Assembly: GCA_905221605.1 (NCBI GenBank)
Contig: CAJNDS010000549.1
Coordinates: forward strand, 1 to 64,000
DNA length: 64,000 bases
Source: Symbiodinium natans
Taxonomy: Eukaryota; Sar; Dinophyceae; Suessiales; Symbiodiniaceae
Reading direction: 5' to 3'
Under the pieces are notes generated by a model. The model saw only the letters and a list, made by a program, of their open reading frames with translations, searched no databases and had not been told where the DNA came from. Both the position numbers and the translations under genes were made by a program. Below, piece after piece: positions 56,001 to 57,238 of the stretch. Numbering within the stretch: the stretch's first letter is position 1; the number at the start of each line of letters is the position of its first letter.

Positions 56001-56270
56001 TTCAACCCAGAAGCCAAAGCGACACGTGAAGCCTAAACCCTAAACCTCCCCAGCCCTGGCCCCCTAAAACCTCTACAGCCCTAAGTCCCTATCACCTCTG
56101 CAACCCGACCCCTAGAACCTCTACAACCCTAGCTCCCTAAACAGCAAGGGCCACACACGAATAAACGCCCCAAAGACAGGGTCCCAGAATGAGCACCTGT
56201 ATTCCCGACATGCTCTCAGGTGGATCCGATGCCGCCACCTCAAAGACCTGCTCCTGCTGAGAGGGCGAAG
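25399..56270 (+). CDS. RAB4: Rab4-like small GTPase, 17 exons, with two retrotransposons in its introns
   Basis: Exons: 25399-25419, 25952-25988, 27021-27039, 27782-27816, 28441-28474, 29495-29523, 30058-30098, 40314-40352, 41058-41100, 41621-41663, 42314-42351, 43099-43127, 43370-43412, 44175-44215, 44976-45038, 55545-55580, 56220-56270. Phases agree throughout; about 214 residues, the size of Rab4. The GTPase boxes are all present: GDAGAGKSCLLHQF (G1), HTIGVEFGSKIITVGG (G2), KLQIWDTAGQERYRSVTRS (G3), GNKVDL (G4), ETSALTGE (G5). SYYRGAAGALIVYDIT and REVTFLEAS closely match Rab4. Rab4 acts in recycling from early endosomes. Less sure are the first exon (ATG 25399) and the last two, which give TSGIHSGAQRIG and a proline-rich tail; residues equivalent to 'DPER' and the C-terminal prenylated cysteines were not located. 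Donors are GC (9), GA (4) or GT (4); acceptors are AG, mostly followed by G. Retrotransposons lie in the introns after 30098 and 45038. Confidence 0.93.
25640..25692. mobile_element. MITE-like hairpin, family 1, partial copy C
   Basis: Starts TACTAACAGTCCTTAATCGG, matching the arm of copies D and E, then GATGATAGTACCCCC and a short mirrored end ATGATCATCCC. It appears truncated. Located in the first Rab4 intron. Confidence 0.7.
26164..26521 (+). CDS. unidentified ORF inside the Rab4 intron, ending in a CCCTAAA array
   Basis: From ATG 26164 the frame encodes about 118 residues; upstream it stays open to 26117 without an ATG. It is hydrophilic with helix-like stretches (ELVQEHLARLRSRLTSY) and ends …EYYLQFENKP, the final codons and stop coming from AAACCCTAA of a repeat array. 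At about 360 bp it is far longer than any exon in the window. I do not recognise the protein. It may be a retroposed or captured gene piece cut off by heptamer repeats, or a chance open frame. Confidence 0.35.
26861..26966. repeat. TACTTAC heptamer microsatellite
   Basis: About 13 units of a 7-bp period ACTTACT with occasional ACTTGCT variants. It has the same period as the telomere-type repeat but an unrelated sequence. Located in the Rab4 intron before the P-loop exon. Confidence 0.9.
27021..27039 (+). CDS. RAB4: 19-bp Rab4 exon carrying the P-loop (G1)
   Basis: Preceded by ACGCAG and followed by a GT donor. With one base from the previous exon and one from the next, it gives GDAGAGK, joined to SCLLHQFIDNK. 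Both splices are phase-constrained: the previous exon leaves phase 1 and the next needs phase 2. This fixes the boundaries. Confidence 0.85.
27364..27433. mobile_element. MITE-like hairpin (CTGATTCTTAGT … ACTAAGAACCAG)
   Basis: Left arm CTGATTCTTAGTAGGGAATG and right arm CATTCCCAACTAAGAACCAG are near-perfect complements around a short AT/GC centre. A possibly related end (GGTTCTTCGTAGGAAATGGG … AAGAACCAG) is near 59077-59175. No coding capacity. Confidence 0.7.
28979..29011 (+). repeat. poly-G tract
   Basis: About 33 consecutive or nearly consecutive G inside the Rab4 intron between 28474 and 29495. A shorter G run is at about 7227-7242 in the lactonase gene. Length may be unreliable in the assembly. 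Confidence 0.9.
29814..30012 (-). repeat. CCCTAAA array (about 26 units) before a Rab4 acceptor
   Basis: Long perfect array changing at the end to several ACCCCTA units. It lies directly upstream of the exon encoding RNIKLQIWDTAGQ (30058-30098). Confidence 0.95.
30358..30457 (-). repeat. CCCTAAA array, left half of the target of element 1
   Basis: About 14 units with one CACTAAA variant. It is interrupted at 30457 by the Copia element and resumes at 39691. The 5-bp target duplication CCTAA occupies 30453-30457. Confidence 0.97.
30458..30758 (+). repeat. element 1 5' LTR
   Basis: 301 bp, TGTTGATTGC … CGTCAGCA. It differs from the 3' LTR at 30576 (T here, C at 39508). A probable gag start, ATG 30706 in the context ACACCATGG, lies inside it. 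Confidence 0.97.
30706..31863 (+). CDS. element 1 gag, N-terminal part
   Basis: The frame is open from 30625, but the best start is ATG 30706 (MAASQSADTPFQ), inside the 5' LTR, so translation runs through the LTR end and the primer-binding site. A low-complexity region of SVPV/SVPAN-type repeats follows (about residues 80-140), and near the end a charged coiled-coil-like stretch (EERKKAEEAMLESQRLRDQL). It stops at TGA 31861 just after the first copy of a 45-bp direct repeat; the next frame continues the protein. Confidence 0.75.
   Translation: MAASQSADTPFQPAARQQVMSPSLRLPGEDRQGPQYGRIHEQRLDGGAPIVNGYGSVPVTSAGHGVLDSSVHVSSGAVPMEQSVHAGLSVPVSLGAVPVEQSVPVDASAPVSHSVPANTSVPENMSVPANASVLANSGPGVAPGYGASMDAGTESTIGYRGGPGFPQGSSSGGGAADNIMRMEQHVATGAGPMVDMEGQWHLYPSPLQSPVSEQENRQTVESTRAGRAAHWFARLGDFFQQRRVEVHTAWSPGRQIAENPWLRPRTALQSGGWVGETARSPDRPVTPPSSGSGGVPQELVQAEVSRQLEVAMGDMYGGVMERIAEERKKAEEAMLESQRLRDQLREVEAMVAEKEGEAQRAVPRGQSAPDPSSLPRVTVPPCSSH
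30759..30771 (+). promoter_or_regulatory. element 1 primer-binding site (tRNA-Met anticodon region)
   Basis: GGTTATGAGCCCA immediately follows the LTR. Its complement, TGGGCTCATAACC, resembles the anticodon stem-loop (CAT anticodon) of initiator-type tRNA-Met rather than a tRNA 3' end. Drosophila copia is known to prime from an internal tRNA-iMet fragment. The same 13 nt follow the 5' LTR of element 2. Confidence 0.75.
31865..32683 (+). CDS. element 1 gag, middle part (shifted frame)
   Basis: After a second copy of the 45-bp repeat (31948-31992) the gag sequence continues in another frame. It includes SALPDLPPYTPSTGSIDLLN and SSQWWMTTLQDVTEWYSRF, typical of dinoflagellate Copia gag. Sense is lost near 32545, where the homologous reading moves to the next frame (…ERRATAI then LGAIPSNVREEA). 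The N-terminal codons before 31948 are probably not part of gag. Confidence 0.7.
   Translation: MEVGTSGPGIATGAPAGGPYIDFGLAQPAVPRGQSAPDPSSLPGPSVRAGCTEQPRSASLEPERGAKGFLQSLFGIGHQPRAERAESGPRQHPPLRAGGGQSSSTPGNEQVLTAMARGIESLLQQQQSQGARGEKPETVKPGISALPDLPPYTPSTGSIDLLNWITHITPIMEDLSDSSSQWWMTTLQDVTEWYSRFSASTPLEKIKLKPAATAVSKPEWSRVERRATAIWEPFHRMFGRRPLRWAMCTPWVCFASCLPPTSQATGRRRTWC
32521..37077 (+). CDS. element 1 gag-pro-integrase segment
   Basis: The longest frame, 1,518 codons; homology starts near 32550. In order: gag capsid region (to about residue 170), CCCH finger LCKFFTGEKGCRRGNTCKFP (190-211), CCHC knuckle CLACGAIGHKVKDC (226-239), aspartic protease motif MDSGATH (about 323-329), integrase zinc motif with H701, H706, C713, C716, then the core with LSVDVAG, HADRGGE and ENGVAEAG carrying the D, D, E residues. 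An acidic linker and proline-rich region follow. Near residue 1,420 a 23-bp tandem duplication (36758-36803) throws the frame, so the last codons are out of frame. Confidence 0.93.
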   Translation: MESSGKARNGDLGAIPSNVREEAIAMGDVHTVGLLCKLFATYQPGNRQEKNLVLTNLEHPDGCTTALEAVDALRKWALWRRRAAAIGIAEPDASVLLQGLDKITAQVVKGDAELSFRVSLIRSNLQVDVCPTTTSITSFFQHLQAEMEQQARIGAAQRNPEATNPKLRAMTTSEATSSNAPYNQPTPKNTLCKFFTGEKGCRRGNTCKFPHTWSALEKSERSRRCLACGAIGHKVKDCKAPGGGAFKGGKKGEGKGDNRDDSSSTTSSPTRRVDFKEVPEVVMKMMKVLREVADSPYLRPLMAAVMGTKVGGGNESPRSKMALMDSGATHALRPPRDDNEWHRSENVNVLLAGDSATMMKQNSSGTLLCKEEVSQMIVPLGKVIDTLGYRLHWTPERCELHGEEGDVLPLRVRNGCPELEETTAQALIDLLEQKNLPGLEQATLESMRVLQSAEGTWWSYLLDYVTSAEVTVGREAVLRASFLKHKDFLMEEMILRQPKEGIWELMKKLKLNRRSRKRLMRAATWVIRWDPPGYERRADGLLQLGRLTDTVYVNLGAWFQHSDFREAWEVLLWGAMQGRVGAVLSKDLAATPTEFEAYERHRSQVHLLHALSTARHYFKGSMVPKFLVERRRFTTAEKPGIMWIDDGCAKAYLDEVGILDPMVQEDQSVEIVAGIMGIVRGDGTGRLRLAMLSTDAAWRLHVMRNHQPFRRDCAVCVRNAATGRRHKSTLHPSGYVLSVDVAGPLKGHGRSPDGKFFKYFVVGAFRIPKEDGPVHEAVRGHPIPPDLEDEEELSEDEVEEAPEEEESEMPTPEQVRKDQEEWKKLKASFKEPLETETLYFCVPVRNKKAASTLPAIQQMVVDIKALGYPIVRIHADRGGELRGNLVRHWVLSQGMLPTTSTGSEPAENGVAEAGVKYLKRKARILLDAARLGREHWPTAIQTAAVQQRCEKLGIMQPMVVAYGAKVYVKIKKYKTGDVEDLGPHWLQGKYLGPSTDVRGGHVILKSTGTFIQTTHVRVAREPPSLDEVAPTIVVEPEDKCEAPKVPEPVVVPEEPPLPPPPKGPPVSYAPPMYRTKGKTAGVELRMMQVHDKEFTTFANSMDDRDELQARISLQAPLSSMNPSVKTIRAADAEAVEKVSKELVEEGSYTAAACRIVLQAMDDFKGNLRAPRSTTGAGMILGAYVQGGAYGITMNGRCLPYTTYFLNHYMKKRIVETMPGTDPTWAALALHRLNEAPVHKDKHNQKGSMNYVMELDETPSAGLWVEGDVESHPHRGGGEVIPHLHERPDGGTELERIVDIKNRPVEFSPRSKHAYVRDEGPRWVLSAYTPAGISRLARPDVAYLKHCGFPVDGMGLLDGGLDELCFVKQIGLARETTPVLEASSSSPECVSWSRAQEAGDVQEDVEAMCDGAEYVGEWEVYMWANGKCMRMMRETSMTLSTGNRRSTGCFLWEALKNLEGSFHTSSEYMEDMWIRRWTTWRCRMLWPRIWRNGLLGKRSRDWQSWSPSTRRTSRSLLQA
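36758..36803 (+). repeat. 23-bp tandem duplication breaking element 1 pol
   Basis: Positions 36758-36780 and 36781-36803 are identical. Because 23 is not a multiple of three, the frame changes exactly here: EYVGEWEVY is read before it in one frame and again after it in the next, followed by ADDERNIHDPEH. Confidence 0.95.
36768..38033 (+). CDS. element 1 reverse transcriptase segment (shifted frame)
   Basis: Continues pol after the 23-bp duplication. It contains the Copia RT order: VRQNVPKWKKSIKKE, YLPAKMVYTLKPP, KARIVCCGNF (about residue 189), LAATLDITGAFM (catalytic D about 233), HGMYGLRQSPKLW, and IYVDDLLICGP with the catalytic YVDD (about 340-343). It ends at TGA 38031, where the reading moves back one frame near 38030. 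Confidence 0.93.
   Translation: MGSVYVGEWEVYADDERNIHDPEHREQEEHRLLLVGSSEEPGRELPYLQRIYGGHVDQEVDYVEVQDAMAENMEEWSAGEAFPRLAKLEPEYTKDIEKLIAGLREPLRHTHNVSPADVRQNVPKWKKSIKKEIGVVDKGFRRITTQQAKDLERHHNVQYLPAKMVYTLKPPGVVAEEAEEEEKWCKRKARIVCCGNFAEDAQQDVFASGAAAESLRSTLTFSAYKRWLAATLDITGAFMLTPMPEGPDEILYVITPPTILVQMGLAEASERWLLTHGMYGLRQSPKLWANFRDQTMKAMEIEDGNRRWMLKQGEAEPNLWFLYEAGTSVFDHPEGAVLIYVDDLLICGPLSLMMSTAATISRTWKTSTLEVVSAEKGVRFLGCEIETNLEGDRYYIHQRPYVAELLRLHNIPGKIPDSLQS
37915..39339 (+). CDS. element 1 RNase H and C-terminal membrane/zinc extension
   Basis: Homology starts near 38035 (LLSSQAEEGED). RNase H: GWSDSSFAPTGD, LSTAECELIAAL, ILVDNQAAVSL, TRHLRIRAAFL, QLADLLTK, with acidic residues near 130, 169 and 204. 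After the usual end of Copia pol there are about 190 extra residues: a hydrophobic span (IELYIVVMLVGVVLVAVW, about 317-335), a basic/coiled region, and a C-terminal motif GDHVHVFPDCWGLRNA … CRVC that could bind zinc through two His and three Cys. This extension is unusual for Copia elements; its role is unknown. Confidence 0.9.
   Translation: MRLRPIWKEIGTIYINGPMLQSCFVSTISPARSPIPCNRELLSSQAEEGEDPGTPDDIKQAQRLCGELLWLSQRSRPDLSYPIAAMGSLLTRAAPRCVEVGMRILSYLQRTADYALEIFPQGEAVKGWSDSSFAPTGDKSHSGLLTTWMNVPISWRSCRQPFVSLSTAECELIAALETLTMCLSMRAILEQFGNIPAKTTILVDNQAAVSLANPATSAGGGWRTRHLRIRAAFLTEQIERGLVEVQFVPGSLQLADLLTKSFPRQRLQELVSLWGVVDMSIKAAKLSLARAMVMMMMVQTVRATPPAEKMPLQMDGSIELYIVVMLVGVVLVAVWESLWWIWYRITDDTGTTRRARRLRRLQKAVELELKQQMLRLDESPLEQPSTTTTREVGVQVTPAFIPMRPPEVQIQIREVEVPVPEYYSGPYYVTDGGDHVHVFPDCWGLRNANRIHDKQMCRVCRENRGRSLRQTRSG
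39377..39389 (+). promoter_or_regulatory. element 1 polypurine tract
   Basis: AACCAAGGAGGAG abuts the TG of the 3' LTR, the expected place for the plus-strand primer. Confidence 0.85.
39390..39690 (+). repeat. element 1 3' LTR
   Basis: 301 bp matching 30458-30758 except at 39508. It is followed by the CCTAA target duplication and the continued CCCTAAA array. Confidence 0.97.
39691..39992 (-). repeat. CCCTAAA array (about 42 units), right half of the target of element 1
   Basis: The longest heptamer run in the window, with one CCTAAAC shortened unit near 39832. Together with 30358-30457 it formed one array before insertion. Confidence 0.97.
40314..40352 (+). CDS. RAB4: Rab4 exon after element 1 (ERYRSVTRSYYRG)
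   Basis: The exon begins after CCCAG with GAGCGC and ends with a GA donor. It completes WDTAGQ from 30058-30098, giving WDTAGQERYRSVTRSYYRG. The intervening intron is 10,215 bp, of which all but about 980 bp is element 1 and its target duplication. Confidence 0.92.
40576..40708 (+). repeat. TTTAGGG array
   Basis: About 19 perfect units in the Rab4 intron between 40352 and 41058. Confidence 0.95.
41163..41256. mobile_element. MITE-like hairpin, family 1, copy D
   Basis: Left arm CCTAACAGTCCTTAATGGAG then ATTATCATAGGGGGG; right arm AGAATCCCTCTACAGGGCTG then TTAGTATGAGGGGGAACATC. The right end matches copies A and B. Located in a Rab4 intron. Confidence 0.8.
42897..43062 (-). repeat. CCCTAAA array before the NKxD exon
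   Basis: About 23 units with two shortened ones. It ends about 35 bp before the acceptor of the Rab4 exon at 43099-43127. Confidence 0.95.
43099..43127 (+). CDS. RAB4: 29-bp Rab4 exon with the G4 guanine-specificity box (NKVD)
   Basis: Encodes (G)NKVDLKEKR after CCAG with a GC donor. It joins the preceding exon ending ADISIITV and the following exon REVTFLEASRCAQEN, all in phase. Confidence 0.9.
44016..44152 (+). repeat. TTTAGGG array
   Basis: About 19 units, just upstream of the Rab4 exon encoding DILFLETSALTGEG (44175-44215). This is one of the cases where the array before an acceptor has the TTTAGGG orientation. Confidence 0.95.
44663..44748. mobile_element. MITE-like element, family 2, copy A
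   Basis: Ends CCAAAAAGTAGATCCCC and GGGGGTTCTACTTTTGGATC are inverted repeats; the middle has AGAATGACCCAATAGAAGTA. A second copy is at 55721-55809. Both lie in Rab4 introns. Confidence 0.8.
45687..45892 (+). repeat. element 2 5' LTR
   Basis: 206 bp, TGCGGAGCTGCAG … CCCCCGTA. It differs from the 3' LTR at 45796 (A here, G at 54269). Confidence 0.95.
45893..45905 (+). promoter_or_regulatory. element 2 primer-binding site, identical to that of element 1
   Basis: GGTTATGAGCCCA directly after the LTR. The LTRs of the two elements are unrelated, so the shared site implies priming by the same tRNA-Met fragment and supports LTR-retroelement status for element 2. Confidence 0.8.
45956..49539 (+). 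CDS. element 2 ORF1: WW-like, S1-like and CCCH-finger protein
   Basis: The likely start is ATG 45956 (GAAGCCATGGCG; MATNWLRTG), read in one frame to about 46085, after which the long frame (open from 45949 by a non-ATG codon) takes over. Counting from 45949: a WW-like motif TWERHFHEDGREYLYC … TQWVLP near residues 210-235; a long acidic low-complexity region; an S1/OB-like segment (EGDQIVGLVRCINGYGAFLD … VNGTVKRVEDDG) near 660-720; CCCH fingers near 968-987 (CKFFNQGRCRNGDECSYEH), 1061-1081 and 1112-1132. The set suggests RNA binding, as for a gag. The frame moves to the next one at about 49346, right after the third finger, so the last ~60 codons are probably not native. Confidence 0.75.
49346..51229 (+). 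CDS. element 2 ORF2 (continuation of ORF1 in the next frame)
   Basis: Open from 49328; the native part starts near 49346 with LTKEERLAQLKHLVNLANHV. A compact helical region follows (HWMARNNHLWVYTPHVSDVM … KELQEYIFVEDLVEKGVNKV) and may be a small helical domain. The rest is charged and low-complexity, with a repeat of LPGQxVAGQ. It ends at TAA 51227-51229, and ORF3 continues directly in the same frame. No known enzyme motif. Confidence 0.6.
   Translation, partial: TKEERLAQLKHLVNLANHVSFQRGRGLEIPDRNAFQPPVSGGAESSSSSAPKALQMTNVSQEIGEGDTLDGTDGEVQKDSVAESTAVRLQGPEEPIEHWMARNNHLWVYTPHVSDVMIKLGVTNVKELQEYIFVEDLVEKGVNKVTACKILQLVGGVQYRPMSPDVAVSTNASVRMEQSSGSREAGRDGVRTISQVREAEGPGTKEMPRGSYREIFDTGKYRDAWTLAQRSPLCVQRLRLVGVGMPPVNPPTKAYRSRSNPVKRGRPLLDKKQVRQVPRSRSQRRVQPAEVVEKPKPLEPVKPRGGLSYPFSRAWADLVDDDDQTGALVSYADSSGDSSEEETNSARHLREIFLRERDSQRTAMCGNVPMAGSSSPNDGQKKSVHLGEGRDKASRGETRQEVTSQVFSLPQPSRRTEQSQKRARDGSGMVGSLAVGSTDEVLPGQGVAGQVNVSESAQVLPGQEVAGQETALEGAVQISGEETDQKEGEGGSNELRGDGAKTLDVRPVKKDPQQLLIKGLLNRIYWKVAVGKLPVGQRDCQKGSNKMDRNLVISMSSEGASEQDLNLALEDDADQSMDDGAMVVMVYDPRTLIQSPTTDWVMRRGLTDRTIWPAIATAAQRICAEMV
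51230..52777 (+). CDS. element 2 ORF3, in frame after a single stop, with CCCH fingers
   Basis: Directly follows TAA 51227-51229 in the same frame with no ATG at the junction, so it is either readthrough or a broken continuation. Near the C-terminus are fingers CYWFSRGKDRCKLGEHCKFI (about 437-459) and CKYYVAGRHCFSGKECKYSH (about 470-490). A third finger begins (CNY) but is cut by a frame change near 52728; the rest (FAQSGKCRYGDKCVFEH) lies in the next frame. Confidence 0.65.
   Translation: MDELNAQLGTGTLLFQRRDQGYYGDLHHSFHDNPCLPVVGNYPLSVMGALLSPGLEGEFRNTDKFGTAMEAIAYDWSRSPGMEVHVELMARVAKLVAPFLTLGGQGSVVNSEFLWRRGKAQLMEFLQAATCADQLEVLWNRMDDDADEEVDPSTTVLEILGQEDAVLDQGNNESLIPIEDTGGETIGDTGRDGKAPEVSPEEETSSGSSRLAGTRMFLWSVYSRVASNWDFSTQDRTTGKIFDSTKGYPGEGPDNGDDFSSKRNLPWISEDYLDEVVSKKMERSSDMDGLDGFVPESEGQLEKVEVANVTASRILMALWKKGYRAGYRRLCRLNVSGCKVGAMKHPIKRVQKIGTRKAFVKIFNVFGSSQRGSGAGGKPIMKVVGPRPGFPAVLQASNTDSALGEGSSSQVRGNVHVEQNRPMDRYEAERLEKRKKGFCYWFSRGKDRCKLGEHCKFIHSEDDVVLQSYWCKYYVAGRHCFSGKECKYSHDATGVRCNYPVCSVWEVPLWGQVCL
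52736..53789 (+). CDS. element 2 C-terminal segment (shifted frame)
   Basis: Continues the third CCCH finger (FAQSGKCRYGDKCVFEH), then ENEEDFMVYDDDTKMVELLM, a helical region, and a long Lys/Glu/Ser-rich tail, with stop at 53787-53789. The first ATG of this frame is at 52917, but homology with the broken finger shows the native frame starts earlier. Function unknown; a charged tail is common in gag-like proteins. Confidence 0.6.
53790..54159 (+). other. element 2 3' untranslated region and polypurine tract
   Basis: About 370 bp without a convincing frame, with small repeats such as CCTAGGAAATCCTAGGA near 54134. It ends AGGACAGGGGGAG (54147-54159), a purine-rich tract abutting the 3' LTR. Confidence 0.75.
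54160..54365 (+). repeat. element 2 3' LTR
   Basis: 206 bp matching 45687-45892 except at 54269. Followed by the TAGGG duplication and a TTTAGGG array (54366-54472). Confidence 0.95.
55284..55336. repeat. dispersed repeat, family 3 (also near 15249 and 27941)
   Basis: TCAAAATCCCTTTAAGCAAA followed by AATGGCCACC and ATCCTAGG resembles 15249-15308 and 27941-27995, where 'ggttccct…', 'ccccttaaa', 'gggtgcccttttgattccta' occur in the same order. Short and diverged; no clear terminal inverted repeats. Confidence 0.5.
55545..55580 (+). CDS. RAB4: Rab4 exon after element 2 (TSGIHSGAQRIG), tentative
   Basis: Follows CCGCAG. Read in phase 0 it gives TSGIHSGAQRIG, comparable to the SGIQ(Y)GD stretch before the Rab4 tail. 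The acceptor is AG|A rather than AG|G, and about four residues expected between it and …NKIEDGRL are missing, so a micro-exon may be hidden in the 10.5-kb intron. Confidence 0.55.
55721..55809. mobile_element. MITE-like element, family 2, copy B
   Basis: GGATCCCAAAAGTAGATCCC at the left and GGGGGTTCGACATTTTGGAT at the right, with AGAATGACACAATAGTAGTA between. It aligns along its length with 44663-44748. Confidence 0.8.
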
Positions 56271-57015
56271 GTCGGGCGTTGCACTTGAGGGGTTTCGGCT
56301 CGGAGGCACCTTCAACCACCACCCCAAATCCCCAAAACCAAACCCTACAGCTGCCCTAAACCCGAAACCCGAAATCCCGAAAAGTGCCTCGCCCTAAGCT
56401 TCCAAGGCCCTAAGCCCTAAATCCGAAGGTTCTAAAGCCCCAAACCCTAAACCCTAAACCCGAAAATGCTCAAGCCTACCACTGCACTCCCCTGAGCCTC
56501 CCGATCGTGAGATCTGGGGGCGGGGGGGGAGGGCTTTTGCAGCAATAGCGAGCTTTTGGGGTTTAGGGTTTTTGAGGGTTTTGTTTGGAGGTTTGGCAGG
56601 GGTTTGGGGTTTAGAGAGGTTTAGGGCTTGTGGTTTCACGGCTTTTTGAGGTTTGGGTTTTGGGGTTTAGGGTTTAGGGCTTTTGGGGCTTTAGGGTTTA
56701 GGGCTATCTAGGGTTCAGGGGTTAGGGCTTTCGTGATTCCGGATTTACTAGCCACTTGGTGCCCATATTCAAACACTGCCAAGGATGACGCAGGATACTA
56801 CAGCCTTGGAAGCCCAGTGGTGCCCTTTTTGTCACTTTTTGTGGTTCAAGGTTTCCTTCAGCAGCCAACCCCACAAAAGGGTGGCCTTACTATTGTATCT
56901 GTGCTACATACCCAGGGCAACGATGACAGTACCTGGGAGTTTTGGATTCGGAGTGTGGCTAGAGCCTTCCTCCCTCACGTTGCACCAGCTGGCGGCTTGA
57001 AGACCTCAGCGCCAA

Positions 57016-57238
57016 GCCCCAAACCCCAAACCCCAAACCCCAAACCCCAAACCCCAAACCCCAAACCCTAAACCCTAACCCCCAAACCCCAAACCCGAAC
57101 CCCCAAATCCCAAACCCCAAACCCCAAACCCCAAACCCCAAACCCCAAACCCCAAACCCCAAACCCCAAACCCCAAACCCCAAACCCCAAACCCCAAACC
57201 CGAACCCCCAAACCCGAACCCCCAAACCCCAAACCCTC
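57016..57238 (-). repeat. CCCCAAA / CCCAAAC variant array
   Basis: About 30 units of the heptamer with C in place of T (CCCCAAA), plus a few CCCGAAC units. The array reads through without stops on the minus strand, producing glycine/phenylalanine/tryptophan-rich open frames that are not genes. A smaller array of the same variant is at about 22866-22925. Confidence 0.95.
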
